The notes under the pieces: model-generated | Told to the model about the DNA's origin: nothing | Databases searched by the model: none | Seen by the model: the letters and a program-made list of their open reading frames with translations, nothing else | Shown: piece by piece, positions 16,483 to 26,384 of the stretch | Layout of the letters: every line of letters starts with the position of its first letter | How positions within the stretch are numbered: position 1 is the first letter of the stretch | Program-made: the position numbers and the translations under genes | Assembly: GCA_050736615.1 (NCBI GenBank) | Contig: JBOHWL010000032.1 | Span: 1 to 51,003, forward strand | Direction of reading: 5' to 3' | Source: JBOHWJ01 sp050736615 | GTDB taxonomy: Bacteria; Desulfobacterota; Binatia; Binatales; Binataceae | Length of the DNA stretch: 51,003 nucleotides

Positions 16483-16737
16483 TCATCCACCGTCATGCGC
16501 GACAACCGTGACGGTGTCTCCGCAATTGCTCGCGGCATAACGTGCCGCTTCGCCGGCGGCCGTGACCAGGTTGTCTTTATCGATCGTCCAGTAACGAGAC
16601 GACCTAAAGATGTCATTCTTCGAAAGCCTGATCTCGACCACGCTGGCACAAAACCTGACATCCTTCAGAAAGCGAACCAGTTCGTCGCGGCACGACTCCG
16701 GATCGGTGCCGCGCATACACATCACTGCAGCCGCCAT
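16483..16737 (-). CDS. Small hypothetical protein, 84 residues
   Basis: The ATG at 16737 has a near-ideal AAGGGAGG ribosome site 7 nt upstream, the main reason for calling the gene. The product starts MAAAVMCMRGTDPESC and continues with a short alpha/beta sequence: RDELVRFLKDVRFC, VVEIRLSKNDIF, and NLVTAAGEAARYAASNCGDTVTVVAHDGG. It has four cysteines in the mature chain and no signal peptide or membrane segment, so it is probably a small cytoplasmic protein. I do not recognise the family. Its neighbours are the exported pair and an LLM gene, and they give no functional clue. Confidence 0.65.
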   Translation of the reverse strand: MAAAVMCMRGTDPESCRDELVRFLKDVRFCASVVEIRLSKNDIFRSSRYWTIDKDNLVTAAGEAARYAASNCGDTVTVVAHDGG

Positions 16738-16985
16738 TGTCGAGCCTCCCTTGCTTGATTTGTCTAGCTGGGTTCTTAAAGCACCTTTTCTCGGCGACTG
16801 CAAGACATTTCGGCTGTATTCTTGCCATCTTTCTCCACAGCGGTCCGCGAAAGTCTGTCATGATCAAAAATGACCGGGAATAGGAAGGGTAATACGTACA
16901 CGGACTGCTCATCCCAAAACGCGCCTCCCGGACTCGCCCGCTCGTTCCGCTTCGCTCCACTAGGAAGCTCGGCACAGGCAACGCT

Positions 16986-17082
16986 TGTCATTTCGAGCGG
17001 AGGCTGCCAGAGCGAGAAATCCCGGATGGAACCTTGGAAAACGAACCGATTTCCGGGATTCCTCGTTGTGCTCGGAATGACA
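16986..17082. repeat. Palindromic intergenic repeat, short form (97 bp)
   Basis: The element begins TGTCATTTCGAGCGGAGG and ends TCGTTGTGCTCGGAATGACA, giving inverted ends, with inner inverted AATCCCGG...CCGGGATT. Further copies with the same ends occur at 34197-34344 and 46162-46306, with a half copy at 42197-42240. Typical of non-autonomous REP/MITE-like elements between genes. Confidence 0.75.
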
Positions 17083-17135
17083 GAATAACAGTTGTGCAGA
17101 GGTCCACTAGGCGCGCGGGCCGCGTTCAAGCAGGG

Positions 17136-18152
17136 CTAATGGCGCGGCCTGAGACCGAAGGCTTGGGCAAGCAGTTCATAGGACCGCATCCGTGCCTGAT
17201 GGTCATGAACGACCGTCACGATCATCAACTCGTCCACATTTAGCTGGCTTGCCATATCGACCATCTGCTCACGCAGGCGCTCAGGCTCGCCAACGAAATA
17301 ACGGGGCCATTCGCCGCTTGAAGGCTGATGTGGTTGTGCGCTCGTCCCGAGTTCGGCCAGCGCCTCTTCAGGCGTCGGAATCGGGCGGACGTCGCCCTGC
17401 CGGACACGCCGGCGGAACAGTCTTGGACTGGCCAGCAGGCGCTCGGCTTCCGCCTCGGTATCGGCGCAGATGGCGCCGAGCGCCAGAATCACCTGGGGTA
17501 TTTTCAAAACGCCGCGTGCGCTGAAATTGGCGCGGTAATGTTCAATGGCGGAGCGCGTGGGGCGTTGATCAATGAAATGTGCAAACGCGTAAGGTAAGCC
17601 GAATTGCGCGGCCGCCGCGGCGCTCCACATGCTGGAGCCCAGCAGCCATACTTCCGGGCTCCCCGGCGTTGCGGGCGAAAGCTGGATGCGGCTGAAAGGA
17701 TGGGTGGCGAGAAAGCCGCCATTCAAGAACGCGAGAAGTTCGGCGAGCTGCTGGGGAAAGTCGTCAGGGGGCGGATATTCATCGCGCGAGCGCCGTAGCG
17801 CGTAAGAATCAAGCGGCGTCCCGCCGGGCGCGCGCCCGATGCCGAGATCGATGCGCCCGGGGTAGAGCGCATGCAGCATGCGAAAGGTCTCCGCCACCTT
17901 CATCGGACTGTAATGTGGCAACATCACGCCGCCCGAGCCCACGCGAATCGCCGAAGTTTCCGCCGCCAGGCGCGTGATCAGAATTTCGGGGGCGGGACTG
18001 GCGAGCGCCTCGATCGCATGATGCTCGGCCACCCAGTAGCGCTCATAACCCAGACGATCGGCCAGACGCGCCAGCTCGATACTGTTGCGCAGCGCAGTCG
18101 CGGGTGAGACACCGGCGGGAACCGGGGCTTGATCGATCACGGACAGCTTCAT
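17136..18152 (-). CDS. LLM class flavin-dependent oxidoreductase (MsnO8/YhbW-like)
   Basis: 338 residues from the ATG at 18152, which has GGAG within 10 nt upstream. It has the luciferase-like signatures LSVIDQAPVPAG, ARLADRLGYERYWVAEHH, VGSGGVMLPHYSPMKVAETFRML and PGRIDLGIGRAPGGT, typical of the broad alkanal-monooxygenase-like subgroup represented by E. coli YhbW. A mid-protein EVWLLGSSMWSAAAAAQFGLPYAFAHF segment belongs to the substrate side of the barrel. FMN-dependent oxidation is likely; the substrate is unknown. It is divergent from the DUF445 gene and not in an operon with the other LLM genes, from which it differs clearly in subgroup. Confidence 0.9.
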   Translation of the reverse strand: MKLSVIDQAPVPAGVSPATALRNSIELARLADRLGYERYWVAEHHAIEALASPAPEILITRLAAETSAIRVGSGGVMLPHYSPMKVAETFRMLHALYPGRIDLGIGRAPGGTPLDSYALRRSRDEYPPPDDFPQQLAELLAFLNGGFLATHPFSRIQLSPATPGSPEVWLLGSSMWSAAAAAQFGLPYAFAHFIDQRPTRSAIEHYRANFSARGVLKIPQVILALGAICADTEAEAERLLASPRLFRRRVRQGDVRPIPTPEEALAELGTSAQPHQPSSGEWPRYFVGEPERLREQMVDMASQLNVDELMIVTVVHDHQARMRSYELLAQAFGLRPRH

Positions 18153-18333
18153 CACGAATTGCTCCATTGAAACCAGCCCGAACGTACTGCCGGCACCGTG
18201 AGGGCGGCGGCCAGGACTCCGCGACCCGAGATTCCAGCCGCGAGGGCAGCGGCGAGTTCCGCTGAATGGGTTTGAAAAGCCGGCCTGACGCTCCGCGTGC
18301 CGCGATGTTAAGCGTCGCGCGGACTGTTAAACT

Positions 18334-19281
18334 TTGGCTGTGAGCGAGCGTAAACATGGCAATTTCCGCAGTTTCATTGAGCGCAACAAGGGCAACGTTG
18401 CCCTGACGCTTTCTTTCATACTGTACCTGATCAGTTGGCCGCTTAACCTGCTGGACCATCAAGCCGCCGCCGTCGTGCGCGCGGCTGGCGAGGCTTCGCT
18501 GGTTGGCGGCCTGTGTGACTACATCGCGCTCAATATGATCTTCGAACGTCATTGGTACTTGCCCAATTCGGGCGTCTTGCCGCGCAACCGGGAAAAATTG
18601 ATCGACGGCATCGCCAATACTATCGAACGGGAATGGCTGACGCCCACAATGATTGGTCAGAAACTTCATGAGTTGCGGCTGCTCGATCGCCTTGGTGATT
18701 ATCTGCGCGGCGCCTCGCTCAAAAAGATGGTGCGGCATGAGCAGCTCGAGCATCTCTGTAATGATGCCGCGCACTATCTCGAACCGGAATTTCTCTCGGC
18801 CTTTCTCGATCGCATCAGCTCGCAGATGGGACCCACGGGTCCAATCGATCGGCTGCGCACCGCCTTCGCCAAGGCGATAGTATGGAGAGCTTGCGAGCGG
18901 GTGCGCAAGATGGTGATCGAACTGCCGCGCAATGACGAAATGCTCGGTACGGTCGATACTGCTATTCATGAGATCGGAGCGCGTCTGCACGATCAGCAGA
19001 GCGCGCTGCGCAAGACCGCCGACTATTGGATGGAGTCGTTGGTGGGCGAGACCGTTGTTTCCAGTCGCGGCGAAATCGCGCGGATGGTCAAGCAAAACCT
19101 AAGCCGCCTGTCCGACGAGGCGATTCGGATTCAAATTGAAACGCGCACGCGCACCCATCTTGACTGGATTCGTGTCAACGGCGGGGTGTTCGGGGCGTTG
19201 CTCGGAATTGTGTTTGCGCTGCTCAATGCGCTTAATCCACAATTTCACGCGCTGACGCAGCATATCGCGTCAAACCTGTGA
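18334..19281 (+). CDS. DUF445 family membrane-associated protein
   Basis: 315 residues. An N-terminal hydrophobic segment (VALTLSFILYLISWPLNLL) is followed by the DUF445 signature: EASLVGGLCDYIALNMIFERHWYLP, then the PRNREKLIDGIANTIEREWLTP block. The C-terminus has a second membrane segment (GGVFGALLGIVFALLN). The middle is helical and amphipathic. Members such as E. coli YjiN are inner-membrane proteins of unknown function. The TTG at 18334 or the GTG at 18340 could start translation; neither has a strong ribosome site. It is divergent from the LLM gene upstream. A 350-residue antisense frame over this gene is a shadow. Confidence 0.8.
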   Translation: MAVSERKHGNFRSFIERNKGNVALTLSFILYLISWPLNLLDHQAAAVVRAAGEASLVGGLCDYIALNMIFERHWYLPNSGVLPRNREKLIDGIANTIEREWLTPTMIGQKLHELRLLDRLGDYLRGASLKKMVRHEQLEHLCNDAAHYLEPEFLSAFLDRISSQMGPTGPIDRLRTAFAKAIVWRACERVRKMVIELPRNDEMLGTVDTAIHEIGARLHDQQSALRKTADYWMESLVGETVVSSRGEIARMVKQNLSRLSDEAIRIQIETRTRTHLDWIRVNGGVFGALLGIVFALLNALNPQFHALTQHIASNL

Positions 19282-19509
19282 CGTATGACGGGGTTCGGCT
19301 GAATCAAAGGCGTCGCCGCACCGGCCCTGTCTCCAAGCTCGCAGATGAAGGCGATACGTCTGCCTGCATCATCCGCCTTGCCGTTCTCGACGATTCGATC
19401 TCGACAACATTCCGGCAGTCCCGCCGTATGACCGCTGAGTGAATATGAAAGAACAAATCACGAAACTCTGTTGAGCTTGCGCGCCAAGAGAGTTAGCCTA
19501 TTTGGCGCG

Positions 19510-19878
19510 ATGGATACGCCTCAGTCATCACGGCCCCGGAAAATGACGGACGTGGTTTTCCTGCTTGGCTGTACCCTTGGCTTGCTGACCTTGCTGGCGT
19601 TTCCGATGCGCACGGTGCATCGATTTGCGGAACATTACCGCAGCGCCGAGGCGTGCCGCATGATCAAGCGGCATACCTTCATCGAGCAATCCGATACCAA
19701 TCGGGCCGAGCATGCACTCATGACCAACTTCAAGCCGGTCGAGTTGGTGCCACTGGAATTGTTCGATTTCCGCCTATTACCGGCCACTTACGACCAGTTT
19801 TTTGAACTTCCGCGGGTGCATCTGCTGATGCGAATGAAGCGCAGCTCGCATGCCCGGCGGCAGGACCCGCTGCTCTAA
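19510..19878 (+). CDS. Hypothetical membrane-anchored protein
   Basis: 122 residues if translation starts at ATG 19510; the longer reading from TTG 19471 is possible. One N-terminal membrane segment (VVFLLGCTLGLLTLLAF) is followed by a basic, soluble part of about 90 residues with no motif I recognise. There is no good ribosome site at either start, so it may not be a gene. It precedes the efflux operon by 115 bases on the same strand. Confidence 0.35.
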   Translation: MDTPQSSRPRKMTDVVFLLGCTLGLLTLLAFPMRTVHRFAEHYRSAEACRMIKRHTFIEQSDTNRAEHALMTNFKPVELVPLELFDFRLLPATYDQFFELPRVHLLMRMKRSSHARRQDPLL

Positions 19879-19993
19879 ATCTCGCAATCGGTAATGGAAG
19901 CCGCTGGCGCGGAATTTCACTCCCGCGCGACGGTCATCATTCCAACTGGCGCCGGAGAGGTTCCGGTGCCCCAAGTTTGCGAGGTTTCCTCAA

Positions 19994-22900
19994 GTGCCCG
20001 GATTTTCGCTTCGCAATCCGCACTTCATCATCGTGGCGGCGCTGATTGTCGCTTTGCTCGGCGCGGTCTCGTTCGAGCGGATGCCCACGGACGTTTTCCC
20101 GCGCCTGCATATCCCGGCGGTGATCGTCGCCACTTTTTATCCAGGGATGCCGCCGATCGAAATCGAGCGGGACATAACCACTCGTTTCGAGCGCTTCTTT
20201 ACGCTCGGCAGCGGCATTCAGCACATGGAATCGCGCTCAGTGATGGGCGTGAGCATTATCAAGGTCTTCTTTCATCCCGGCATCAATCTGGACGCCGCGG
20301 CGGCGGGGCTGGGCAATTTGGCTGAAGCCGATTTGCGCCATATGCCGCCGGGCACCTTGCCGCCTTTGATTCTGAAGGCCGGCGCCTCCTCGTTGCCGGT
20401 CGTGCTCGTCACCGTGTCGGGCAAGGGCTTCACCCAGACCCAACTCCGCGATCAGGCGCAATACAATATTCGTAACTGGCTCGCCACCGTGCTGGGCGCC
20501 TCGGTGCCGCCGCCGTTCGGAGGCAAATACCGGCAGATCCAGGTCTACGTCAATCGCGACGCGCTGCAGGCGCGCGGACTGACCTTGATGAACGTGGTGC
20601 ACGCGCTCAACACCTCGAATCTGATCATTCCCGCGGGCGACGCGAAAATCGGCGCCACCGACTACTACATCTACAGCAACAGCATGGTTCCGAGCGCGGC
20701 ACTGGTTAACGACGTGCCGGTGAAGGTCGGACGGGGTGAAGCGCCGGTGTTGGTGGGCGATATCGGGCACGCCGAGGATTCGCATCAGATCCAGCTCTGC
20801 ATCGTGCGGGTCAACGGACAACGCTCGGTTTACATCCCGGTGCTCAAGCAGAGCGGCGCCAACACCCTGGCGGTGGTCGACGGTGTGAAAAAGCTGCTGC
20901 CGCATATCGCCGGGCTGCCCAAGGGCATCGAGTTGCACGCGATCTTCAGCCAGGCCACCTACATTCGCGCCGCCATCGATACGCTGGAGCACGAAGCCGC
21001 CTCGGGCACGGTGCTCGCCTGTTTGATGATCCTGCTGTTCCTGGGCAGCTTTCGTTCGACGATCGCGATTTTCCTCTCCATTCCACTTTCGATTCTGGCG
21101 GCGAGTATGGGCCTTTATTTCGACGGCCAGACCATCAACATCATGACGCTGGGCGGTTTTGCCCTGGCGATCGGACGATTGGTCGATAACTCAATCGTGG
21201 TGCTCGAGAACATCAACCGCCATTTGGCGATGGGCAAGCCGCCGATGCAGGCGGCGCGCGAGGGCGCGGACGAAGTTGATTTGCCGGTTCTCGCCTCGAC
21301 TATCACCACGATCGTGGTGTTCCTGCCGGTGATGTTTCTCTATGGCGTCTCGAAGTATCTGTTCAGCGCGCTTGCGCTGGCGGTTACGCTTTCGATGATC
21401 GCCTCATACGTGGTCGCGATGACGGTCGTGCCGATCTATTGCGCGCGTTTTCTTTCGGTCGAATCCGCGCGCGCGGCGGAAGCAGCCGCGGGCAGAGGGC
21501 CGTTGGCGGCCTTCATGCGCGGTTACGAGCGCTTCGCCGGACATTTCGAGGGATGGTTGCGGCGGGCGCTCGACTATAAGTTGGCGGTGATCGTTGGTTT
21601 GACCGCGCTCTTCGTGATCAGCTTGTTTGCTTTTCCGTTTATCGGTACGCGGCTGTTTCCACGCACCGATTCAGGTCAGTTCATTATCACGTTCCACGCT
21701 CCTCTGGGCATGCGTGTCGAAGACACGGAGGCGCTGACGGCCAAGCTCGAAGACACCATCCGGCAGGTGATTCCGAAAAACGAACTCAAAATGATCGTCT
21801 CGAATATCGGACTGGCGCCGGGATTCGAAGCGATTTATTCGCCCAACGCGGCGGCCGATTCGGGTTTCACCATGGTCGAACTAAAGGCCGATCACAAGAT
21901 TTCCACTTTCGCCTATGTGCGGCGGCTCAAGCGCGCCGTGGCGCGTAATGTGCCGCAACTGAACACCTTCTTTTCTTCCGGCAGCATCATCGATTCAGTA
22001 CTCAACGAGGGATTGCCGGCGCCGATCGATGTTCAATTGACCGGCTTGAGTTACAAGGAGCTGTTTCCGCTCGCGCGCGAGGTGCGCGAGGTAATCAGCG
22101 GGCTGCCCGAGGTGGCGCGGACTTTTATCCCGCAACAGTCCGGATATCCGACTCTGGATATCAGGGTTAACCGGATCAAGGCGGCGCGGCTCGGCCTCAC
22201 TCAGAAGAACGTAATCGACAATGTGATCACCGCGCTCACCTCGAACGCGATGATCAAGCCTTCGATCTGGATCGATCCGAAGACCGGCAACGATTATTTT
22301 CTCGCGGCGCAATACGCCGAGAAGAATATCAATTCACTGGAAAGCCTGGAGAACATTCCGGTGCGCAGCGTGAATCACGGCGCACGCGAGGATTCCGTGC
22401 TGTTACGCGATGTCGCCACGATTGTGCCGGAACGCAATCCGGCCGAGGCCGATCACTACAATATCCAGCGGGTGGTCGACGTGCTGGTTACGCCGAGCAC
22501 GCAAAATCAAGGCGGGACGCAAAAGGCGGTGCTGGCGGCGATTCAAAAGCTCAAGCTGCCCAAGGACGTAAGCTTCAATATTCGCGGCTCCGTTTCCACC
22601 ATGGAGAAGTCCTTCAACAGCTTCGCCTTGGGCCTGCTGATGGCGGTGATATTGCTGTACCTGGTGATGGTGGCGCAGTTCCGTTCCTTTCTCGACCCCT
22701 TCATCATCATGTTCGCCGTGCCGATGGGTTTGATTGGCGTGGTCTGGACGCTGCTACTGACTCATACCACGCTCAACATTGAGTCGTTCATGGGTATCAT
22801 CGCGATGGTGGGAATCGTGGTGTCCAACTCGATTCTGCTGGTCGATTTCACCAATATCCGCCGCCGCTCCGGTCAGGAATTACGCGGGGCCGTAGTCGAA

Positions 22901-23116
22901 GCCACGCGCATCAGGATGCGTCCCATTCTGATGACGGCGCTTGCCACCATCGCGGGATTGCTGCCGTTGGCGCTCAAGCTGGGCGCGGGCTCCGAAGCGT
23001 CGGCGCCACTGGCGCGCGCGGCCATTGGCGGCCTGCTGGTGTCAACGGTGCTGACGCTGGTGCTGGTACCCGCGGTTTACGAACTGATCTACTCGCGCAG
23101 GAAGGAAGGCATATGA
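19994..23116 (+). CDS. RND efflux permease, HAE1/AcrB-like
   Basis: 1040 residues, the normal length of an RND drug exporter. An N-terminal membrane helix and a large periplasmic porter domain (about 35-330) are followed by a helix bundle, a second porter domain and a C-terminal bundle ending in LVLVPAVYELIYSRR. The proton-relay helix reads GRLVDNSIVVLENI: the first of the two adjacent aspartates of AcrB is kept and the second is asparagine, a combination seen in part of the family. Segments MPTDVFPRLHIPAV and FYPGMPPIEIERDITT are typical. Its 3' end overlaps the adaptor gene by 4 bp. The operon order permease-adaptor-outer membrane factor is unusual but known. Substrates unknown. Confidence 0.92.
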   Translation: MPGFSLRNPHFIIVAALIVALLGAVSFERMPTDVFPRLHIPAVIVATFYPGMPPIEIERDITTRFERFFTLGSGIQHMESRSVMGVSIIKVFFHPGINLDAAAAGLGNLAEADLRHMPPGTLPPLILKAGASSLPVVLVTVSGKGFTQTQLRDQAQYNIRNWLATVLGASVPPPFGGKYRQIQVYVNRDALQARGLTLMNVVHALNTSNLIIPAGDAKIGATDYYIYSNSMVPSAALVNDVPVKVGRGEAPVLVGDIGHAEDSHQIQLCIVRVNGQRSVYIPVLKQSGANTLAVVDGVKKLLPHIAGLPKGIELHAIFSQATYIRAAIDTLEHEAASGTVLACLMILLFLGSFRSTIAIFLSIPLSILAASMGLYFDGQTINIMTLGGFALAIGRLVDNSIVVLENINRHLAMGKPPMQAAREGADEVDLPVLASTITTIVVFLPVMFLYGVSKYLFSALALAVTLSMIASYVVAMTVVPIYCARFLSVESARAAEAAAGRGPLAAFMRGYERFAGHFEGWLRRALDYKLAVIVGLTALFVISLFAFPFIGTRLFPRTDSGQFIITFHAPLGMRVEDTEALTAKLEDTIRQVIPKNELKMIVSNIGLAPGFEAIYSPNAAADSGFTMVELKADHKISTFAYVRRLKRAVARNVPQLNTFFSSGSIIDSVLNEGLPAPIDVQLTGLSYKELFPLAREVREVISGLPEVARTFIPQQSGYPTLDIRVNRIKAARLGLTQKNVIDNVITALTSNAMIKPSIWIDPKTGNDYFLAAQYAEKNINSLESLENIPVRSVNHGAREDSVLLRDVATIVPERNPAEADHYNIQRVVDVLVTPSTQNQGGTQKAVLAAIQKLKLPKDVSFNIRGSVSTMEKSFNSFALGLLMAVILLYLVMVAQFRSFLDPFIIMFAVPMGLIGVVWTLLLTHTTLNIESFMGIIAMVGIVVSNSILLVDFTNIRRRSGQELRGAVVEATRIRMRPILMTALATIAGLLPLALKLGAGSEASAPLARAAIGGLLVSTVLTLVLVPAVYELIYSRRKEGI

Positions 23117-24273
23117 GCTGGCGTTCCCGGATTGGATTTGGCCTCGCCGCGGCGATGCTGATGATTGGATGCGCAAGGAAACCGGACCCGAAGCAGGCTC
23201 AGTTGCCGCCGCCCACGGTCATTACTGTGCGGCCCCAACTAGGTACGGCCATTCGTTCAATCACTCTGCCCGGGGATCTGATTGGATATTACGAATCGAC
23301 GCTTTATGCCAAGGTCACTGGCTATCTACGGAGTATCTATGTTGACAAGGGCGACCGCGTCAAAAAAGGGCAGGTGCTGGCCGTCATCGAGGTGCCTGAG
23401 CTTAAACAGCGGCTGGAACGCGCGAAGGCCAATCTGGCTATCCAGCGCATTACTTATCAACGCCTGCATAAAGTATGGAGCACGGATCCACGCCTGGTCG
23501 CGCTGGAAAATGTCGATATAGCGCGATCGAAATACCGGCAGGCCAAGGCGGAGGCGGACGAGCTTGCCGCGATGGACAGTTACACGCAAATTATCGCACC
23601 GTTCGATGGCGTGATTACCGGCCGCTTCGTTGATCCTGGCGCTCTGATCAAAGCGGGCGCGGTCGGCGGCATGAGCGGTGGCGGCGTGCAATTCGCCAAC
23701 GGTGCGCAGGAAGGCTCGGCGCATCCCAACGGTTCGGCCGCTCCGGTCTTGAGTGAAGCCATGATCAAGACGCTGCGCACGTATGTCTATGTGCCGCAAG
23801 ACGTGGTCCCGTACATCCGCCGCGGCGAGCCCGCCCGCCTGACGCTGAAGGATTTTCCCCGACGCGTGTTTCACGGAAAGGTCACGCGCTTTGCCAATTC
23901 ACTGGATTTGGGCACACGCACGATGTTAACGGAAGTCGATATAAAAAATCCGCGCGACGAATTGTATCCGGGCATGTACGCGGAAGTGACTTTGCAGCTC
24001 CAGCGCCATGCGGGCGTTTTGATGCTGCCCAACCAGGCGCTCGAAATGTCCGCGACCGGTAGCTACGTCTACGTGGTCAAAAATGGCAGGCTTTTACGTC
24101 AACCCGTCGTCACCGGCATCAACAACGGCAGGAGAATCGAAATTGTGTCCGGCCTCACAGGAAAGGAATCAGTAGTCAAAACGTATAATCCGGATCTGAC
24201 TTCGGGTACGCGGGTTATTTCCGTTGCCTTGGGAGAGCATCATAGCGCGACATTGGCGGAAGCCGGGCGCTAA
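23113..24273 (+). CDS. RND efflux periplasmic adaptor lipoprotein
   Basis: 386 residues. It starts with a lipoprotein signal, the lipobox Cys lying in MLMIGCARK at about residue 20. The membrane-fusion architecture follows: YAKVTGYLRSIYVDKGDRVKKGQVLAVIE is the lipoyl/barrel-sandwich strand pair, a short helical hairpin runs over about 95-150, then IIAPFDGVITGRFVDPGALI closes the sandwich. The beta-barrel and membrane-proximal domains follow (TRTMLTEVDIKNPRDELYPGMYAEVTL). It links the inner-membrane pump to the outer-membrane channel. The ATGA overlap with the permease gene shows tight translational coupling. A Gly-rich insertion (GGMSGGGVQFANG) between sandwich and barrel is a local peculiarity. 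Confidence 0.92.
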   Translation: MSWRSRIGFGLAAAMLMIGCARKPDPKQAQLPPPTVITVRPQLGTAIRSITLPGDLIGYYESTLYAKVTGYLRSIYVDKGDRVKKGQVLAVIEVPELKQRLERAKANLAIQRITYQRLHKVWSTDPRLVALENVDIARSKYRQAKAEADELAAMDSYTQIIAPFDGVITGRFVDPGALIKAGAVGGMSGGGVQFANGAQEGSAHPNGSAAPVLSEAMIKTLRTYVYVPQDVVPYIRRGEPARLTLKDFPRRVFHGKVTRFANSLDLGTRTMLTEVDIKNPRDELYPGMYAEVTLQLQRHAGVLMLPNQALEMSATGSYVYVVKNGRLLRQPVVTGINNGRRIEIVSGLTGKESVVKTYNPDLTSGTRVISVALGEHHSATLAEAGR

Positions 24274-24392
24274 CCGTGGAAAAAACGTCATCTGGCGATG
24301 TTTCTCCAGCGGCCGGGCCGGGTCTTCCAGGCCGGTCTTGCGCATATGCGCACATCCGGTCCGCTTCAACCAAGAATACTAAGGGCCTGATT

Positions 24393-25790
24393 GTGACCAT
24401 GCGCAACCTGCTTTGGTGCGGCGGCCCGCTCGCGGCCGCCATCTGCCTGCTCGCAGTATTTCCGTCGCGGGCCAAGTGCTTCCAGCGATTGACCCAAGGC
24501 GAGACGCTCACGCTTCAGCACGCCATCCAATTGACACTCGAAAATCATCCACGCGGCCTCGAAATGCGCCAGGAGGCAGACGCCGCCCAGGCACGGACGG
24601 GTGAAGCGCGATCGCGATTGCTGCCGCAGATATATGGCGCGGCGCAATACATGCGCGCGACCGACAATCCGATTGGGAATGTCACCTACATAAATCCCGG
24701 GTTCATCCCGCGCTTCACCGGCACGTTGCACGGCGGCCCGTCCAGTCCGGAGCAGAGTTTTTCCAGCATCAATAGTTTCCTCGGTGGCGTGGGAGTGGAT
24801 CAGTACCTATTCGATTTCGGCCGCGTGCATGGCCAGATCCAGGAACGGGCGCAGCAAGCGCGCGCCGCGCGCGAACAGGCCGAGTACACCGACCTGCAGC
24901 TCATTTATGAAGCGACTCAGCGCTATTTCGCTTTGCTGGCGGCCGGACGAAAGGTCAAAGTCTATGAAAAAGCGGTTGCACAGCGCAGCGAACAATTGCA
25001 TGACGCGCAAGTGAAGTATGCGGCCGGCTTGCGCTCCGATATCGACGTGCTCACCGCGAAATCGGTGCTCGAACGCGCGCGTACCAGCCTGATAGAGGCG
25101 CGCAATACCCAGGCGGTGGCACGGGTCGCACTGAATAATGCGATGGGACTGGGACGCGCGGCGTCGTCCTACAAGGTGGTTGACGTGCTCAGCTATCAAC
25201 CAGTCTCGGGCAATATCGATTCTTATTTCACCACCGCGCTGGAGTTGCGGCCCGATTTGAAGATGCTCAAGGCGCAGGTGAAGGCGGCCGGTGCGCAGAT
25301 CCGCATCGCGCGCAGTGATTTTTTTCCAACCGGCGATGCGGTTGCCGGTTATACAGCCATGGGCACCGGGTTACCCGCCGCCAACAATTATGATGTGGGC
25401 ATCATAATCACCTGGCCCATCTTCAACGGATTTCTGACCACACGCGAGGTCGACGAGGCCAGGGCTCAGCGCAACGCGATGCAATACGCAATGCGCGACT
25501 TGGAATTGCGCGTTTGGTTGCAAGTCAAAAGCGCTTACCTGCAGCTACAGACCGCCGTGCAGCAGATTCAGCAGGCGCGGGCGGCCCTGCAAGCATCTTC
25601 GAGCGAACTCGACCTCGCGCAGAAACGCTACGAGATCGGGCTCGGCAATATTATCGAGCTGACGATCGCCGAACGTTTTTATATCCAGAATGATGCGGCG
25701 TATGTGGATGCGTTGTATGCGTACGCGGTGGCCAAGGCGACTCTGCAAAGCGCTACCGCCACCTCGCTCCCGTCTGAGCTGCGGCGTTAG
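24393..25790 (+). CDS. TolC-family outer membrane efflux protein
   Basis: 465 residues from GTG 24393, chosen because AAGGG lies 7 nt upstream and the signal peptide starts directly after it (RNLLWCGGPLAAAICLLAVF). ATG 24399 is an equally good reading, and TTG/ATG positions nearer 24276 would bury the signal. The two repeats of the outer-membrane efflux fold are visible: LTLQHAIQLTLENHPRGLEMR with SRLLPQIYGAAQY, then ELRPDLKMLKAQVKAAGAQIRIARSDFFPTG with the coiled-coil hairpins. VDQYLFDFGRVHGQIQERAQQA is typical of the first half. Last gene of the efflux operon, it would form the trimeric exit duct. Confidence 0.9.
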   Translation: MTMRNLLWCGGPLAAAICLLAVFPSRAKCFQRLTQGETLTLQHAIQLTLENHPRGLEMRQEADAAQARTGEARSRLLPQIYGAAQYMRATDNPIGNVTYINPGFIPRFTGTLHGGPSSPEQSFSSINSFLGGVGVDQYLFDFGRVHGQIQERAQQARAAREQAEYTDLQLIYEATQRYFALLAAGRKVKVYEKAVAQRSEQLHDAQVKYAAGLRSDIDVLTAKSVLERARTSLIEARNTQAVARVALNNAMGLGRAASSYKVVDVLSYQPVSGNIDSYFTTALELRPDLKMLKAQVKAAGAQIRIARSDFFPTGDAVAGYTAMGTGLPAANNYDVGIIITWPIFNGFLTTREVDEARAQRNAMQYAMRDLELRVWLQVKSAYLQLQTAVQQIQQARAALQASSSELDLAQKRYEIGLGNIIELTIAERFYIQNDAAYVDALYAYAVAKATLQSATATSLPSELRR

Positions 25791-25868
25791 GAGCTTGCGG
25801 CGCTTATCGGTATCCGTGCGGCGCGCTTCTTAAACCGGCGCTGGCGGCGGCGCCGCGCTTCAAAAACT

Positions 25869-26384
25869 GTGCGTCCGCCGTCAAAACGACGCCAATGGCT
25901 GGGCAATCAGTTAGAATCCGCCGCGTGCGACCCGCGCGAATTGAATCAAGGTGCAACGAGGTCTTTACCGATGCCGGAGCGGAATTCTAAGCTTCCCTCG
26001 CCGATCAAGATTTCAGAAGACCTGTATGCGGGCTGGCGCTCTTTTACGCTTGCCGCCGCGGTCGAACTCGAACGGTACGACCTTGTGATTCTCGGACATA
26101 TTCTACATGGGCAGAGCCGGGAATGGGCGCGCAGGCTGATCGAAAAAGCGGCGGGAGCCCTGCGCGGCAGGGGAATGATGCTCATCGGAGAATTCATTCC
26201 GAACGATCGGCGCACGGGTCCGGCCGTGCCGCTTCTATTCGGACTCAATATGCTGGTGAATGCGCCTGAAGGCGACGTTTACACCATGGCGGAGTATCGG
26301 ACGTGGCTCAAAGCCGCTGGAATGAGATCGCTCAAGACGATCCGGGCGCCGCAAGCTTCGCCGCTCATCCTGGCAACCAAATAA
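25869..26384 (+). pseudogene. C-terminal remnant of an O-methyltransferase
   Basis: The last 100 or so residues match the end of plant/bacterial-type class I O-methyltransferases: YDLVILGHILHGQSREWARRLIEKAAGAL (the catalytic-His region), GGMMLIGEFIPN-like strand, TMAEYRTWLKAAGM and the terminal LILATK. The SAM-binding GxGxG half is missing. The N-terminal 60 residues show no family similarity and contain no plausible domain. It starts 79 nt after the efflux operon. Best read as a decayed gene or an internal-deletion product; a short functional protein is unlikely. Confidence 0.6.

Noticed and set aside
18043..19095. 350-residue minus-strand open frame over the DUF445 gene
   Set aside because: The plus strand carries the recognisable DUF445 blocks and membrane segments; the antisense frame has no family features and overlaps the LLM gene start.
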